Below are positions 8,755 through 16,945 of a stretch of 64,000 nucleotides of DNA, in pieces. Within the stretch, counting starts at the first letter, position 1. Each line of letters begins with the position of its first letter. The stretch spans positions 558,001 to 622,000 of the forward strand of contig JAZKGQ010000006.1 in the NCBI GenBank assembly GCA_040385825.1, written 5' to 3'. The notes under the pieces are model-generated. The model worked only from the letters and a program-made list of their open reading frames with translations. It made no database searches and was not told the origin of the DNA. Both the position numbers and the translations under genes were made by a program. The DNA is from JANNNF01 sp040385825 (GTDB lineage: Bacteria; Pseudomonadota; Alphaproteobacteria; Rhodobacterales; Rhodobacteraceae).

Positions 8755-11457
8755 ATGTTGGGTTTAGGGTCGCTGGCGCGGAAGGTGTTTGGAACACCGA
8801 ATGACCGCTTGGTGAAATCGGTGCGCCCCACGGTGGCCGCCATCAACGCGCTGGAGCCGCAATTCGCCGCGCTGAGCGACGAAGGCATCATCGAGAAAAC
8901 GCGCGAGTTTCAGCGCCGGGTGCAGGAGGGCGGCGAAAGCCTGGAGGCCCTGCTGCCCGAGGCCTTCGCCAACTGCCGCGAAGCCGCGCGCCGGGCCTTG
9001 GGTCTGCGGGCCTTCGATGTGCAGCTGATGGGCGGGATTTTCCTGCATCAGGGCAACATCGCCGAAATGCGCACCGGCGAGGGCAAGACCCTTGTCGCCA
9101 CGCTGCCCGCCTATCTGAACGCGCTGGCGGGCAAGGGCGTGCATGTGGTGACGGTGAACGAATACCTTGTCAAGCGCGACGGCGAATGGATGAGCAAGGT
9201 CTACGGCGCGCTTGGCCTGACCACCGGCGTCGTCTATCCCTATCAGCCGGATGCCGAGAAGAAGGCCGCCTACCGCGCCGACATCACCTATGCAACCAAC
9301 AACGAGCTGGGCTTTGACTATCTGCGCGACAACATGAAATCCTCGATGGACGACATGGCGCAGCGCGGCCATTTCTTTGCCATTGTCGACGAGGTGGACT
9401 CTATCCTGATCGACGAGGCCCGGACCCCGTTGATCATTTCCGGCCCGAGCCAGGACCGCAGCGATCTGTACCAGAAGGTTGACCTGCTGATCCCGATGCT
9501 GACCGCAGAGCATTACAAGCTGGACGAAAAGACCCGCGCCGTGACCTATACGGATGAGGGCAACGATTTCATCGAGGCCCGGTTGTTCGAGGCCGGCATC
9601 CTGCCCGAAGGTCAGGGCCTGTACGAACCCGAAAGCACGACGGTCGTGCATCACGCCACGCTGGCCTTGCGGGCGCACAAGCTGTTCCAGAAGGATCAGC
9701 AATACATCGTCCGCGATGGCGAGGTGATGCTGATTGACGAATTCACCGGCCGCATGATGCGCGGCCGCCGCCTGTCGGACGGTTTGCATCAGGCCATCGA
9801 GGCGAAAGAGCGGGTGGCGATCCAGCCCGAGAACATGACCCTCGCCTCGGTGACGTTCCAGAACTATTTCCGCCTGTACGACAAACTCGGCGGCATGACC
9901 GGCACGGCCACGACCGAAGCCGACGAGTTCATGGAGATTTACAAGCTGGGCGTGGTCGAAGTGCCGACCAACCGTCCGGTCATGCGCAAGGACGAGCACG
10001 ATCAGGTCTACCGCACGGCGCGCGAAAAGTTTGAAGGCGTGGTGAAAACCATCCGCGAGGCCAATGCGGTCGGCCAGCCGATCCTTGTCGGCACCACCTC
10101 GATCGAAAAGTCGGAACAACTGTCGGAAATGCTGAAAGCCGCCGAGATTCCGCACAACGTGCTGAATGCGCGCCAGCATGAACAAGAAGCGCAGATCGTG
10201 GCCGATGCGGGCAAGCTGGGGGCCGTGACCATCGCCACCAACATGGCAGGGCGCGGCACCGACATTCAGCTTGGCGGCAACGTCGAGATGCAGGTCATGG
10301 CGGCCATCGTCGCCGACCCCCACCTGCACCCCGATGAAGTACGCGCCAGGATCGAGGCCGAACACGCGGATGAGAAGGCCAAGGTGCTGGAGGCCGGCGG
10401 TCTGTTCGTTCTGGCCACCGAGCGTCACGAATCCCGCCGCATCGACAACCAGTTGCGCGGCCGGTCCGGCCGTCAGGGCGACCCCGGCCGGTCGTCGTTC
10501 TTCCTCAGCCTCGAAGACGACCTGATGCGGATTTTCGGGTCGGAACGGCTCGATTCCGTGCTGTCGAAGCTGGGGATGAAGGAAGGCGAGGCCATCGTTC
10601 ACCCTTGGGTCAACAAATCCCTGGAAAAGGCGCAGGCCAAGGTCGAAGGCCGCAACTTCGACATCCGCAAGCAGTTGCTGAAATTCGACGATGTGATGAA
10701 CGATCAGCGCAAGGCGATTTTCGGTCAGCGGCTGGAGATCATGCAGGCCGAAGACGTGACCGAGATTGCCGAGGACATGCGCCTGCAAGTGATCGACGAT
10801 CTGGTCGACGATTTCATGCCGCCCAAAACCTATGCCGATCAATGGCAGCCCGAAGCGCTGGCGGCGGCTGTGCGCGAAAAGCTGTCGCTTGACCTGCCGA
10901 TTGCCGCCTGGGCCGCCGAAGAAGGCGCCGATCAGGACACCGTGCGCGACCGCATTGCCGAAGCCTCGAACGAGGCCATGGCTGCCAAGACTGAAGCCTT
11001 CGGCCTGCCGACCATGCAGACCATCGAAAAGCAGATCCTGCTGCAAACCATCGACAGCAAATGGCGCGACCATCTGCTGCGGCTGGAACATCTGCGCTCG
11101 GTCGTCAACTTCCGCGGCTATGCGCAGCGCGACCCGCTGAACGAATACAAGACCGAAAGTTTCCAGCTGTTTGAATCGCTGCTGAACAGCCTGCGTCTTC
11201 AGGTGACGGAACAGTTGGGCCGCGTGCGTCCGCTGACCGAGGCCGAACAGCAGACCATGCTTGCGCAATATGCGGCACAGCAGCAGGGCGCGGCGGCAGC
11301 TCCGGCCCCGGTGGTGGCAGAGCCTGCCCCCGAACCCGCGCGTCTGGCCGGGTTCGACGAGGCTGACCCGACCACCTGGGGCAACCCGTCGCGCAATGAC
11401 GCCTGCCCCTGCGGATCGGGCGAAAAGTTCAAACACTGTCACGGGCGGCTGGCCTGA
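8755..11457 (+). CDS. secA: Preprotein translocase ATPase SecA
   Basis: SecA drives export of unfolded preproteins through SecYEG. The 900-residue product has the Walker A segment MRTGEGKTLVA near residue 107, the DEAD-like VDEVDSILIDEARTPLIISG region, the preprotein-binding domain, the second nucleotide-binding domain (TNMAGRGTDIQLGG, RGRSGRQGDPGRSSF) and the helical scaffold. It ends in the zinc-binding tail CPCGSGEKFKHCHG, which binds SecB and lipids. The ATG at 8755 gives the family N-terminus MLGLGSLARKVFG; 14 codons more upstream are possible in frame but unlike the family. A terminator follows. Confidence 0.97.
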   Translation: MLGLGSLARKVFGTPNDRLVKSVRPTVAAINALEPQFAALSDEGIIEKTREFQRRVQEGGESLEALLPEAFANCREAARRALGLRAFDVQLMGGIFLHQGNIAEMRTGEGKTLVATLPAYLNALAGKGVHVVTVNEYLVKRDGEWMSKVYGALGLTTGVVYPYQPDAEKKAAYRADITYATNNELGFDYLRDNMKSSMDDMAQRGHFFAIVDEVDSILIDEARTPLIISGPSQDRSDLYQKVDLLIPMLTAEHYKLDEKTRAVTYTDEGNDFIEARLFEAGILPEGQGLYEPESTTVVHHATLALRAHKLFQKDQQYIVRDGEVMLIDEFTGRMMRGRRLSDGLHQAIEAKERVAIQPENMTLASVTFQNYFRLYDKLGGMTGTATTEADEFMEIYKLGVVEVPTNRPVMRKDEHDQVYRTAREKFEGVVKTIREANAVGQPILVGTTSIEKSEQLSEMLKAAEIPHNVLNARQHEQEAQIVADAGKLGAVTIATNMAGRGTDIQLGGNVEMQVMAAIVADPHLHPDEVRARIEAEHADEKAKVLEAGGLFVLATERHESRRIDNQLRGRSGRQGDPGRSSFFLSLEDDLMRIFGSERLDSVLSKLGMKEGEAIVHPWVNKSLEKAQAKVEGRNFDIRKQLLKFDDVMNDQRKAIFGQRLEIMQAEDVTEIAEDMRLQVIDDLVDDFMPPKTYADQWQPEALAAAVREKLSLDLPIAAWAAEEGADQDTVRDRIAEASNEAMAAKTEAFGLPTMQTIEKQILLQTIDSKWRDHLLRLEHLRSVVNFRGYAQRDPLNEYKTESFQLFESLLNSLRLQVTEQLGRVRPLTEAEQQTMLAQYAAQQQGAAAAPAPVVAEPAPEPARLAGFDEADPTTWGNPSRNDACPCGSGEKFKHCHGRLA

Positions 11458-11480
11458 CCTGTCGCAGATTGTGGTCAAAC

Positions 11481-11510
11481 GGGGGCGGCTTTTGCCGCCC
11501 CCTTGTTTTT
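11481..11510 (+). terminator. Intrinsic terminator after secA
   Basis: The stem GGGGGCGGC/GCCGCCCCC (9 pairs, loop TTTT) is followed by TTGTTTTT. It starts 24 bases after the secA stop. Confidence 0.9.
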
Positions 11511-11630
11511 GCCCCGGAATTTTGTATCCAGACCGGAACCATTCCCCGAACTGGCCCCGGATTGGCCCCGGATCTGCCCGGTTTCCCCGGTATCCCTATG
11601 CTCAACCGAGTCTATCCATTGGGGACGATC

Positions 11631-12596
11631 ATGGACATGAAACGCAGATTGGCCCGCGGTGTGGCCGTATTGGCCGTCGCCTTGGCGGCGGGGCATCTGG
11701 TTCAGACGATGAACAAGGAAAAGGCCCTTGCCGCCGCCGCAGAGCCGCAACCCGAACAGATCGAGCAGGTGGCCGCGGGGGCCAATACGCTGACGCCTGC
11801 CCCGGATGCAGCCCTTCGGACCGCCGCCCTGACGGACGAGCTTCCCGCCGCCCCCCTCGCGCAAGATCCGCTGCCCGCGCCCGTGGCGCCCAAACCTGCG
11901 GCACCCCCGGCCCCTTCTGCAACGGCGGATTGCACCATCAGCTTTGAATTGGTCGCCGAACCCCTTGCCCAACTGGGCCTGACGCTTAACGCCCCCTGCA
12001 ACCGCAACGAACGGGTCGTGCTGCGCCATGCGGGGCTTGCGGTCACCGCAAAAACCTCGGCCACCGGGTCGCTGTTCGCCTTGATCCCGGCGCTGATCGC
12101 CGATGCCGAAGTGTCGGTGCTGTTTGCCGACAAGACCATCACCCAGGCCAGCCTGCAAATGCCCGAGGTGGCCAGCCTGCGCCGCTTTGGCGTGCAATGG
12201 ATGGCCGACGACGCCTTTCAGGTGAACGCGCTTGAAAACGGCGCGGGCTATGGCGCGCCGGGCCATGTTTCTGCGGCCGACCCCGGCACCCCTGCCGATG
12301 GCGCCCCTGTGCTGGGCGGTTATCTGAACATCCTGGGCGACAGCACGGTGGACATGCCGATGCTGGCCGAAATCTACACCTACCCCGCAGATGCCAAGAC
12401 AAAGGTAGATATGGTGGTCGAGGCTGCCGTTACCCCCACCACTTGCGGTCGCGAATTGCTGGGCGAAACCATCGCGTCCTTCAGCGGCGAGGTTTACATC
12501 ACCGACCTCACCCTTGCGACGCCCGACTGTGACGCTGTTGGCGACATTCTTGTGTTGAAGAATCTTGTTCCTGACCTGAAGATCGCGGCGAACTGA
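11631..12596 (+). CDS. Membrane-anchored or secreted protein of unknown function
   Basis: The 321-residue product starts with a short basic stretch and a hydrophobic segment (MDMKRRLARGVAVLAVALAA), which is a signal anchor or signal peptide. An Ala/Pro-rich linker (about residues 28-100) follows, then a globular part from about residue 100 that begins with CTISFELVAEPLAQLGLTL and contains four cysteines in total. The ATG at 11631 is preceded by GGGGAC; the reading frame is open 54 codons further upstream, but that part overlaps the secA terminator. I do not recognise the family. It is followed after 15 bases by the PstS-like/OmpA fusion gene, so the two probably form an envelope operon. Confidence 0.75.
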   Translation: MDMKRRLARGVAVLAVALAAGHLVQTMNKEKALAAAAEPQPEQIEQVAAGANTLTPAPDAALRTAALTDELPAAPLAQDPLPAPVAPKPAAPPAPSATADCTISFELVAEPLAQLGLTLNAPCNRNERVVLRHAGLAVTAKTSATGSLFALIPALIADAEVSVLFADKTITQASLQMPEVASLRRFGVQWMADDAFQVNALENGAGYGAPGHVSAADPGTPADGAPVLGGYLNILGDSTVDMPMLAEIYTYPADAKTKVDMVVEAAVTPTTCGRELLGETIASFSGEVYITDLTLATPDCDAVGDILVLKNLVPDLKIAAN

Positions 12597-12611
12597 CAGT
12601 CAGGGGCCTGT

Positions 12612-14123
12612 ATGCAAGCGATGCTGAGACGCGCGGCGGTGATCGCCGCGCTTCTGTTTCCGGGGGGGGCCGTCGCGCAGGACATCACCCTGATCGCGCG
12701 CGAGGGCGGCATCGTGCTGTCGGGCAGCCTGCAAGGCTTTGACGGCGAGTTTTACCGGATCGACACCTCGTATGGCCCGCTGACGGTGGATGCCCAGGGC
12801 GTGATCTGCGAAGGCCCGGCCTGCCCCGACATGATCGCGCCCAAGGCAACCCTGCGCTTTGTCGGCGCACCCGATGCCGGGGTGGCCCTGATCCCGCCGC
12901 TGTTTGCCGCCTTTGCGCAAAGCCGGGGCCTGACCTACACGCTGATCGAGGGCGCGAATTATGCTGCGCGAATCTCTGACCCTGAAACCGCCAAGACCTT
13001 GGCAGACATCAGCTTTACGCCCGCTGGCCCGGATGAGGCCGCAGCCTCGCTGACCGCCGGCCGTGCCGAGTTCATCATTGCCGCGCGGGCCGAAAAACCC
13101 TTTGGCACCCGGACCATCGCGATGGATGCGCTGGTGCCGGTGATGGCGGCTGACAATCCCACGCCACAGGTTTCGACCGTTGATCTGGCGCGCGCCCTGT
13201 CGGGCGAGGCTGACAACTGGGCGCAGATCGGCGGGCCGGATATGCCGATCGTGCTGCACGCTCTGGCCCCCGACACCGATCTGCAACGCGCCCTGTCCGA
13301 CCGTCTGGGCGCTCCGATCAAGGCGGACCGGGTTCACCCCGATCTGGCCAGTCTGGCGGCCGCCGTTGCCAAAGACCCCTGGGCGCTGGCGATCACCGGG
13401 CGCGCGGCGCGCGGCGCGGCGCGGCTGTTGCCGCTGACCGACAGTTGCGGGTTTCCGCTGCTGGCAACTGCACTTGCGGTCAAGGCCGAGGATTACCCTC
13501 TGGCCCTGCCGCTGTATCTGTTGACCCCGCCCCGGCGCATGTCCTTGTTCGCGCGGGAGTTTCTGGAGTTTGTCGGCACCCCCGAGGCCCAAGGCGTTAT
13601 CGCCGCCGCAGGCTATGTCGACCGCAGCATCACCCGCCAGCCGATGACCGCCGATGGTCTGCGCCTGATCAACGCGATTCAGGGCGCGGGCGAGGATGTG
13701 TCCCTGGCCGATCTGAAACGGCTGGTCGACCTGATGGATGGGGCGGACCGGCTGTCGCTGACCTTTCGCTTCGAGGATGGCGCGGCGACGCTGGATGCCA
13801 ATTCCCGCGAAAACCTGATCGACCTTGCCCGGCTGATTGCCGCCGGGCAGTTTCGCGACCTGTCCCTTGTGCTGGCAGGGTTTTCCGATGGCTCGGGGGC
13901 GGCCGCGGCGAATTTCGACCTGTCACGCACCCGCGCGGAAGGCGTGCTGGCGGCGTTGAGGCTGGCCGCCCCCGACCTTGCCGAGGCGGTCCTGCCCCGC
14001 GTCGAGGCCTTTGGCGAAGCCCTGCCGATGGCCTGCGATTCCACCGCCGCAGGCCGCGAGTTGAACCGCCGGGTGGAACTGTGGGTCAAACCCGCCTTCG
14101 CCGTACCGCCCTCCCCGTTGTGA
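12612..14123 (+). CDS. PstS-like substrate-binding domain fused to an OmpA-type peptidoglycan-binding domain
   Basis: The 503-residue product has a signal peptide (MQAMLRRAAVIAALLFPGGA, cleavage near AVAQ). Residues about 75-345 resemble a phosphate-type periplasmic binding protein (FAQSRGLTYTLIEG, ARALSGEADNWAQIGG, LLTPPRRMSLFAREFLEFV). Residues about 380-500 form an OmpA C-terminal domain (FRFEDGAATLDANSRENLIDL, GFSDGSGAAAANFDLSRTRA, NRRVELWV) that binds peptidoglycan. Such a layout would hold a ligand-binding module at the cell wall. There is no phosphate ABC transporter nearby, so transport is unlikely; a sensing or structural role is only an inference. Confidence 0.8.
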   Translation: MQAMLRRAAVIAALLFPGGAVAQDITLIAREGGIVLSGSLQGFDGEFYRIDTSYGPLTVDAQGVICEGPACPDMIAPKATLRFVGAPDAGVALIPPLFAAFAQSRGLTYTLIEGANYAARISDPETAKTLADISFTPAGPDEAAASLTAGRAEFIIAARAEKPFGTRTIAMDALVPVMAADNPTPQVSTVDLARALSGEADNWAQIGGPDMPIVLHALAPDTDLQRALSDRLGAPIKADRVHPDLASLAAAVAKDPWALAITGRAARGAARLLPLTDSCGFPLLATALAVKAEDYPLALPLYLLTPPRRMSLFAREFLEFVGTPEAQGVIAAAGYVDRSITRQPMTADGLRLINAIQGAGEDVSLADLKRLVDLMDGADRLSLTFRFEDGAATLDANSRENLIDLARLIAAGQFRDLSLVLAGFSDGSGAAAANFDLSRTRAEGVLAALRLAAPDLAEAVLPRVEAFGEALPMACDSTAAGRELNRRVELWVKPAFAVPPSPL

Positions 14124-14149
14124 TGCCCCCGTTTGATTGAGAGTGTGCC

Positions 14150-14857
14150 ATGTACAAGGATATTCTGCGCGACATTGCGACCAGCCAGATGCCGCAGGTG
14201 GATGTCACCCCGCTGCCGGGCACCGCGCGCTGGAACGTGATCGACCCGCTGCCCCCATCCGGCAATCTGGGCATCGAGCTGGGCGTGGCGGCCGGGTCTT
14301 TTTCGGCGCGGATGGTGCAATCGGGGCGGTTCCGGCATTTCATCGGGGTCGATATCTATGGCGACGGTCACAACGTGCAGGAATACAAGACCGCGCTGCG
14401 CAGCGTGGGCCTGCTGTCCGACTATCGCCTGCTGCGCATGACCTTTGATCAGGCGCTGGACCTGTTCGACGACCACAGCTTTGATTTCATCTACTGCGAC
14501 GGCTATGCCCATACCGGCGAGGAGGGGGGCCGCACGCTGATTGACTGGTATGCCAAGCTGAAACCCGGCGGAGTGATGGCGGGGGATGATTACGACATCG
14601 ACTCCTGGCCCCTCGTGGTCTGGGCGGTGCATCATCTGGTGTCGCAGATCGGCGTGCCGCTGCGGGTGACGGATCTGGTGTCGGACGTGGCCTACAACAA
14701 GTTCCGGTCGTGGTATTTCGTGAAACCGATGGGTCCGGATGCCGTCTTGCAGCCGTCCAAAGCCCTGATGGATCTGGGCGATCTGGAAAAGGCCAGCATC
14801 GCCGCCGCCCGCAAGCAAAAAGCCAAAGCCAGAGCCAGACGTCAGGAAAAATCATAG
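14150..14857 (+). CDS. Class I SAM-dependent methyltransferase
   Basis: The 235-residue product shows the Rossmann-type SAM-binding motif LGIELGVAAGSFSARM (about residues 40-55), an acidic residue after beta-2 (IGVDIYG) and the motif DFIYCDGYAHTGEEGG followed by LKPGGVMAGDDYD, typical of the Methyltransf_24 type. This type often acts on small molecules or glycans. It ends in a basic tail (ARKQKAKARARRQEKS). The substrate is unknown. Its end overlaps the convergent radC gene by six bases. Confidence 0.8.
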   Translation: MYKDILRDIATSQMPQVDVTPLPGTARWNVIDPLPPSGNLGIELGVAAGSFSARMVQSGRFRHFIGVDIYGDGHNVQEYKTALRSVGLLSDYRLLRMTFDQALDLFDDHSFDFIYCDGYAHTGEEGGRTLIDWYAKLKPGGVMAGDDYDIDSWPLVVWAVHHLVSQIGVPLRVTDLVSDVAYNKFRSWYFVKPMGPDAVLQPSKALMDLGDLEKASIAAARKQKAKARARRQEKS

Positions 14858-15634
14858 ATACCCCGCGCTGCGAAAGCTCAGTTCACGCGATTTGCCAATG
14901 ATCAGATGGTCATGCAGGGTCAGCCCCAGCACCTGTGCGGCGTCCTGCACCTGCGCCGTCATGGTGATGTCGGCACTGGACGGGGTGGGGTCGCCCGACG
15001 GGTGATTGTGCACCAGAATGAACGCGCTCGCGTTCAGTTCCAGCGCCCGTTTCACCACTTCGCGCGGATAGACCGGCACATGATCGACCGTGCCGCGCGC
15101 CTGTTCCTCATCCGCGATCAGCACATTCTTGCGGTCCAGAAACAGGATGCGGAACTGTTCGGTTTCGCGGTGCGCCATGGCGGTATGGCAATAATCCAGC
15201 AGCGCATCCCAACTGGACAGCACCGGCCTGTTCATCACCCGCGCCCGCATCATGCGCTGCGCGGCGGCCTCGACGATCTTCAGCTCACAGATCACCGCCT
15301 CGCCCACCCCCTTCACCGCCGCAAGCCGGGCGGGGGAGGCCGTCACCACACGGTTGAAGTCGCCGAACGTTTCCAGCAGCAACCGTGCCAGGGGTTTCAC
15401 ATCCTGCCGCGGAATGGCGCGGAACAGCACCAGTTCCAGCAGTTCATAATCGGGCATCGCGGTGGCCCCGCCTTCGACAAAGCGGGTGCGCAGACGCTTG
15501 CGGTGATCGGCGATATAGCTGGGCAAGCGCCCCAGCAGCGCCGTCGCCTCTGCCTCGTCGCCAAGGGCGAACAGGGGCATGGCGGAGTCGTTGAAGGCAC
15601 GGGGCTGGGTCATTTCCGAAGAATGCCGCCTCAT
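14852..15634 (-). CDS. radC: RadC family JAB/MPN-domain protein
   Basis: The 260-residue product has an N-terminal helix-hairpin-helix region (LAAVKGVGEAVICELKIVEA, about residues 100-120) and a C-terminal JAMM metal site (HNHPSGDPTPSSAD, fitting HxH-x7-S-x2-D, plus an upstream Glu). The family is called RadC from an old DNA-repair assignment; its real activity is uncertain, and it may be a zinc-dependent isopeptidase or nuclease-like enzyme. It is transcribed towards the methyltransferase gene and lies downstream of dnaJ, with a repeat hairpin between them. Confidence 0.92.
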   Translation of the reverse strand: MRRHSSEMTQPRAFNDSAMPLFALGDEAEATALLGRLPSYIADHRKRLRTRFVEGGATAMPDYELLELVLFRAIPRQDVKPLARLLLETFGDFNRVVTASPARLAAVKGVGEAVICELKIVEAAAQRMMRARVMNRPVLSSWDALLDYCHTAMAHRETEQFRILFLDRKNVLIADEEQARGTVDHVPVYPREVVKRALELNASAFILVHNHPSGDPTPSSADITMTAQVQDAAQVLGLTLHDHLIIGKSRELSFRSAGYL

Positions 15635-15670
15635 CGTAAAGAAAAACTTAATGGCCTTTCACATTGGCCT

Positions 15671-15711
15671 AAATATCCCGGGGGGTCCGGGGGGCTGGCC
15701 CCCCGGTTCCC
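15671..15711. repeat. Dispersed GGGTCCGGGGG/AAATATCCC hairpin, copy 2
   Basis: AAATATCCC is followed by GGGGGGTCC, the G/C hairpin CCGGGGGGC/GCCCCCCGG and GTTCCC. It starts seven bases after the dnaJ stop (reading the minus strand). Orientation and position relative to the upstream gene are the same as in copy 3 after ptsN. It probably acts as a transcript end. Confidence 0.7.
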
Positions 15712-15717
15712 GAAACA

Positions 15718-16872
15718 TCAGCTTTTCATGCCGTCCCAGAACCCTTTGACCTTGGAGAAGAACGACGACCCTTCCGGGTTGTTTTCTTCCGACAGCTTTT
15801 CAAACTCGCGCAGCAGATCCTTCTGCCGCGAGGTCAGGTTGACCGGGGTTTCCACCGCCATCTCGATGACCATATCGCCTTGCCCGCCGCCACGCAGCGC
15901 GGGCATGCCTTTGGCGCGCAGGCGCATCTGCTTGCCGGTTTGTGCGCCCGCCGGCACCTTGACCCGCACCTTGCCGCCGTCGATGGTGGGCACTTCGACC
16001 TCGCCGCCCAAGGCCGCCGTGGCGATGGACACCGGCACCCGGCAGAACAGATGCACGGCGTCGCGTTGGAAGATCGGGTGATCTTTCACCTCGATGAAGA
16101 TATAGAGATCACCCTGCGGCCCGCCGCGCAGGCCCGCTTCGCCTTCGCCCGCCAGCCGGATTCGGGTGCCGGTTTCGACCCCGGCCGGAATGTTCACCGA
16201 CAAGGACCGTTCGCGTTGCGTGCGGCCCTGACCTGCGCAGACCTTGCAGGGGTTCTTGATGATCTGGCCCATGCCGTTGCAGGTGGGGCAGGTGCGTTCG
16301 ACGGTAAAGAAGCCCTGTTGCGCGCGGACCTTGCCCATGCCCGAACAGGTGGGGCAGGTGACGGGTTCGGCGCCGCCTTCGGCACCCGACCCCTTGCAGG
16401 ACTCGCACGAAACCGACGCGGGCACAGAGATGGTTTTCTGCGCGCCGGTAAAGGCTTCTTCCAGCGATATCTTCATGTTGTAGCGCAGATCAGACCCGCG
16501 CTGCGCCCGCGACCGGCCTCCGCCGCCACCGCGCCCGCCCATGAAATCGCCGAACAGATCCTCGAACACATCCGAGAAGGCGCTGGAAAAATCGCCCTGA
16601 CCGTAGCCTTGGCCACGTTGCCCGCCGCCACCGCCGCCCATGCCGCCTTCAAAAGCCGCGTGACCATAGCGGTCATAGGCGGCTTTCTTGTCGGCATCCT
16701 TCAGCACGTCATACGCCTCGTTCACCTCTTTGAACTGGTTCTCGGCGTTGGGATTGTCGGCGTTGCGGTCGGGGTGGTGTTCCTTGGCCTTGGTCCGATA
16801 GGCCTTTTTCAGGTCTTCGGCCGAAGCGCCTTTTGCCACGCCCAGAACTTCGTAAAAATCGCGTTTTGCCAC
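15718..16872 (-). CDS. dnaJ: Chaperone protein DnaJ
   Basis: DnaJ is the Hsp40 partner that delivers substrates to DnaK and stimulates its ATPase. The 384-residue product has the J domain with HPD (KEHHPDRNADNP, about residue 33), a Gly-rich segment, four zinc-finger CxxCxGxG motifs (CESCKGSG, CPTCSGMG, CPTCNGMG, CKVCAGQG) and the C-terminal substrate-binding domains. The start codon is GTG at 16872, preceded by AGGGGG; this fits the family N-terminus (AKRDFYEVLGV). It follows dnaK by 73 bases with a hairpin in the gap, so it is probably part of the dnaK transcript. Confidence 0.97.
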   Translation of the reverse strand: MAKRDFYEVLGVAKGASAEDLKKAYRTKAKEHHPDRNADNPNAENQFKEVNEAYDVLKDADKKAAYDRYGHAAFEGGMGGGGGGQRGQGYGQGDFSSAFSDVFEDLFGDFMGGRGGGGGRSRAQRGSDLRYNMKISLEEAFTGAQKTISVPASVSCESCKGSGAEGGAEPVTCPTCSGMGKVRAQQGFFTVERTCPTCNGMGQIIKNPCKVCAGQGRTQRERSLSVNIPAGVETGTRIRLAGEGEAGLRGGPQGDLYIFIEVKDHPIFQRDAVHLFCRVPVSIATAALGGEVEVPTIDGGKVRVKVPAGAQTGKQMRLRAKGMPALRGGGQGDMVIEMAVETPVNLTSRQKDLLREFEKLSEENNPEGSSFFSKVKGFWDGMKS

Positions 16873-16899
16873 GGCAAAACCCCCTGATCATAACCGGGT

Positions 16900-16927
16900 G
16901 GGGGCGGCCTGTTGCCAGACCGCCCCC
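16900..16927. other. Hairpin in the dnaK-dnaJ gap
   Basis: GGGGGCGG (16900-16907) and CCGCCCCC (16920-16927) can form an eight-pair stem with a 12-base loop. The T run (TTTT) follows on the plus strand only, so in the dnaK-to-dnaJ direction there is no U tract. It may act as a partial block or an RNA-stability element rather than a full terminator, which would give less dnaJ than dnaK. Confidence 0.5.
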
Positions 16928-16945
16928 TTTTCCCGTCGCGCGGCG

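Noticed and set aside
8764..11478. 904-codon open frame opposite secA
   Set aside because: Same GC-bias artefact; secA is certain.
16900..16927. Hairpin between dnaK and dnaJ as a dnaK terminator
   Set aside because: The T run is only on the plus strand, while dnaK and dnaJ are read on the minus strand.
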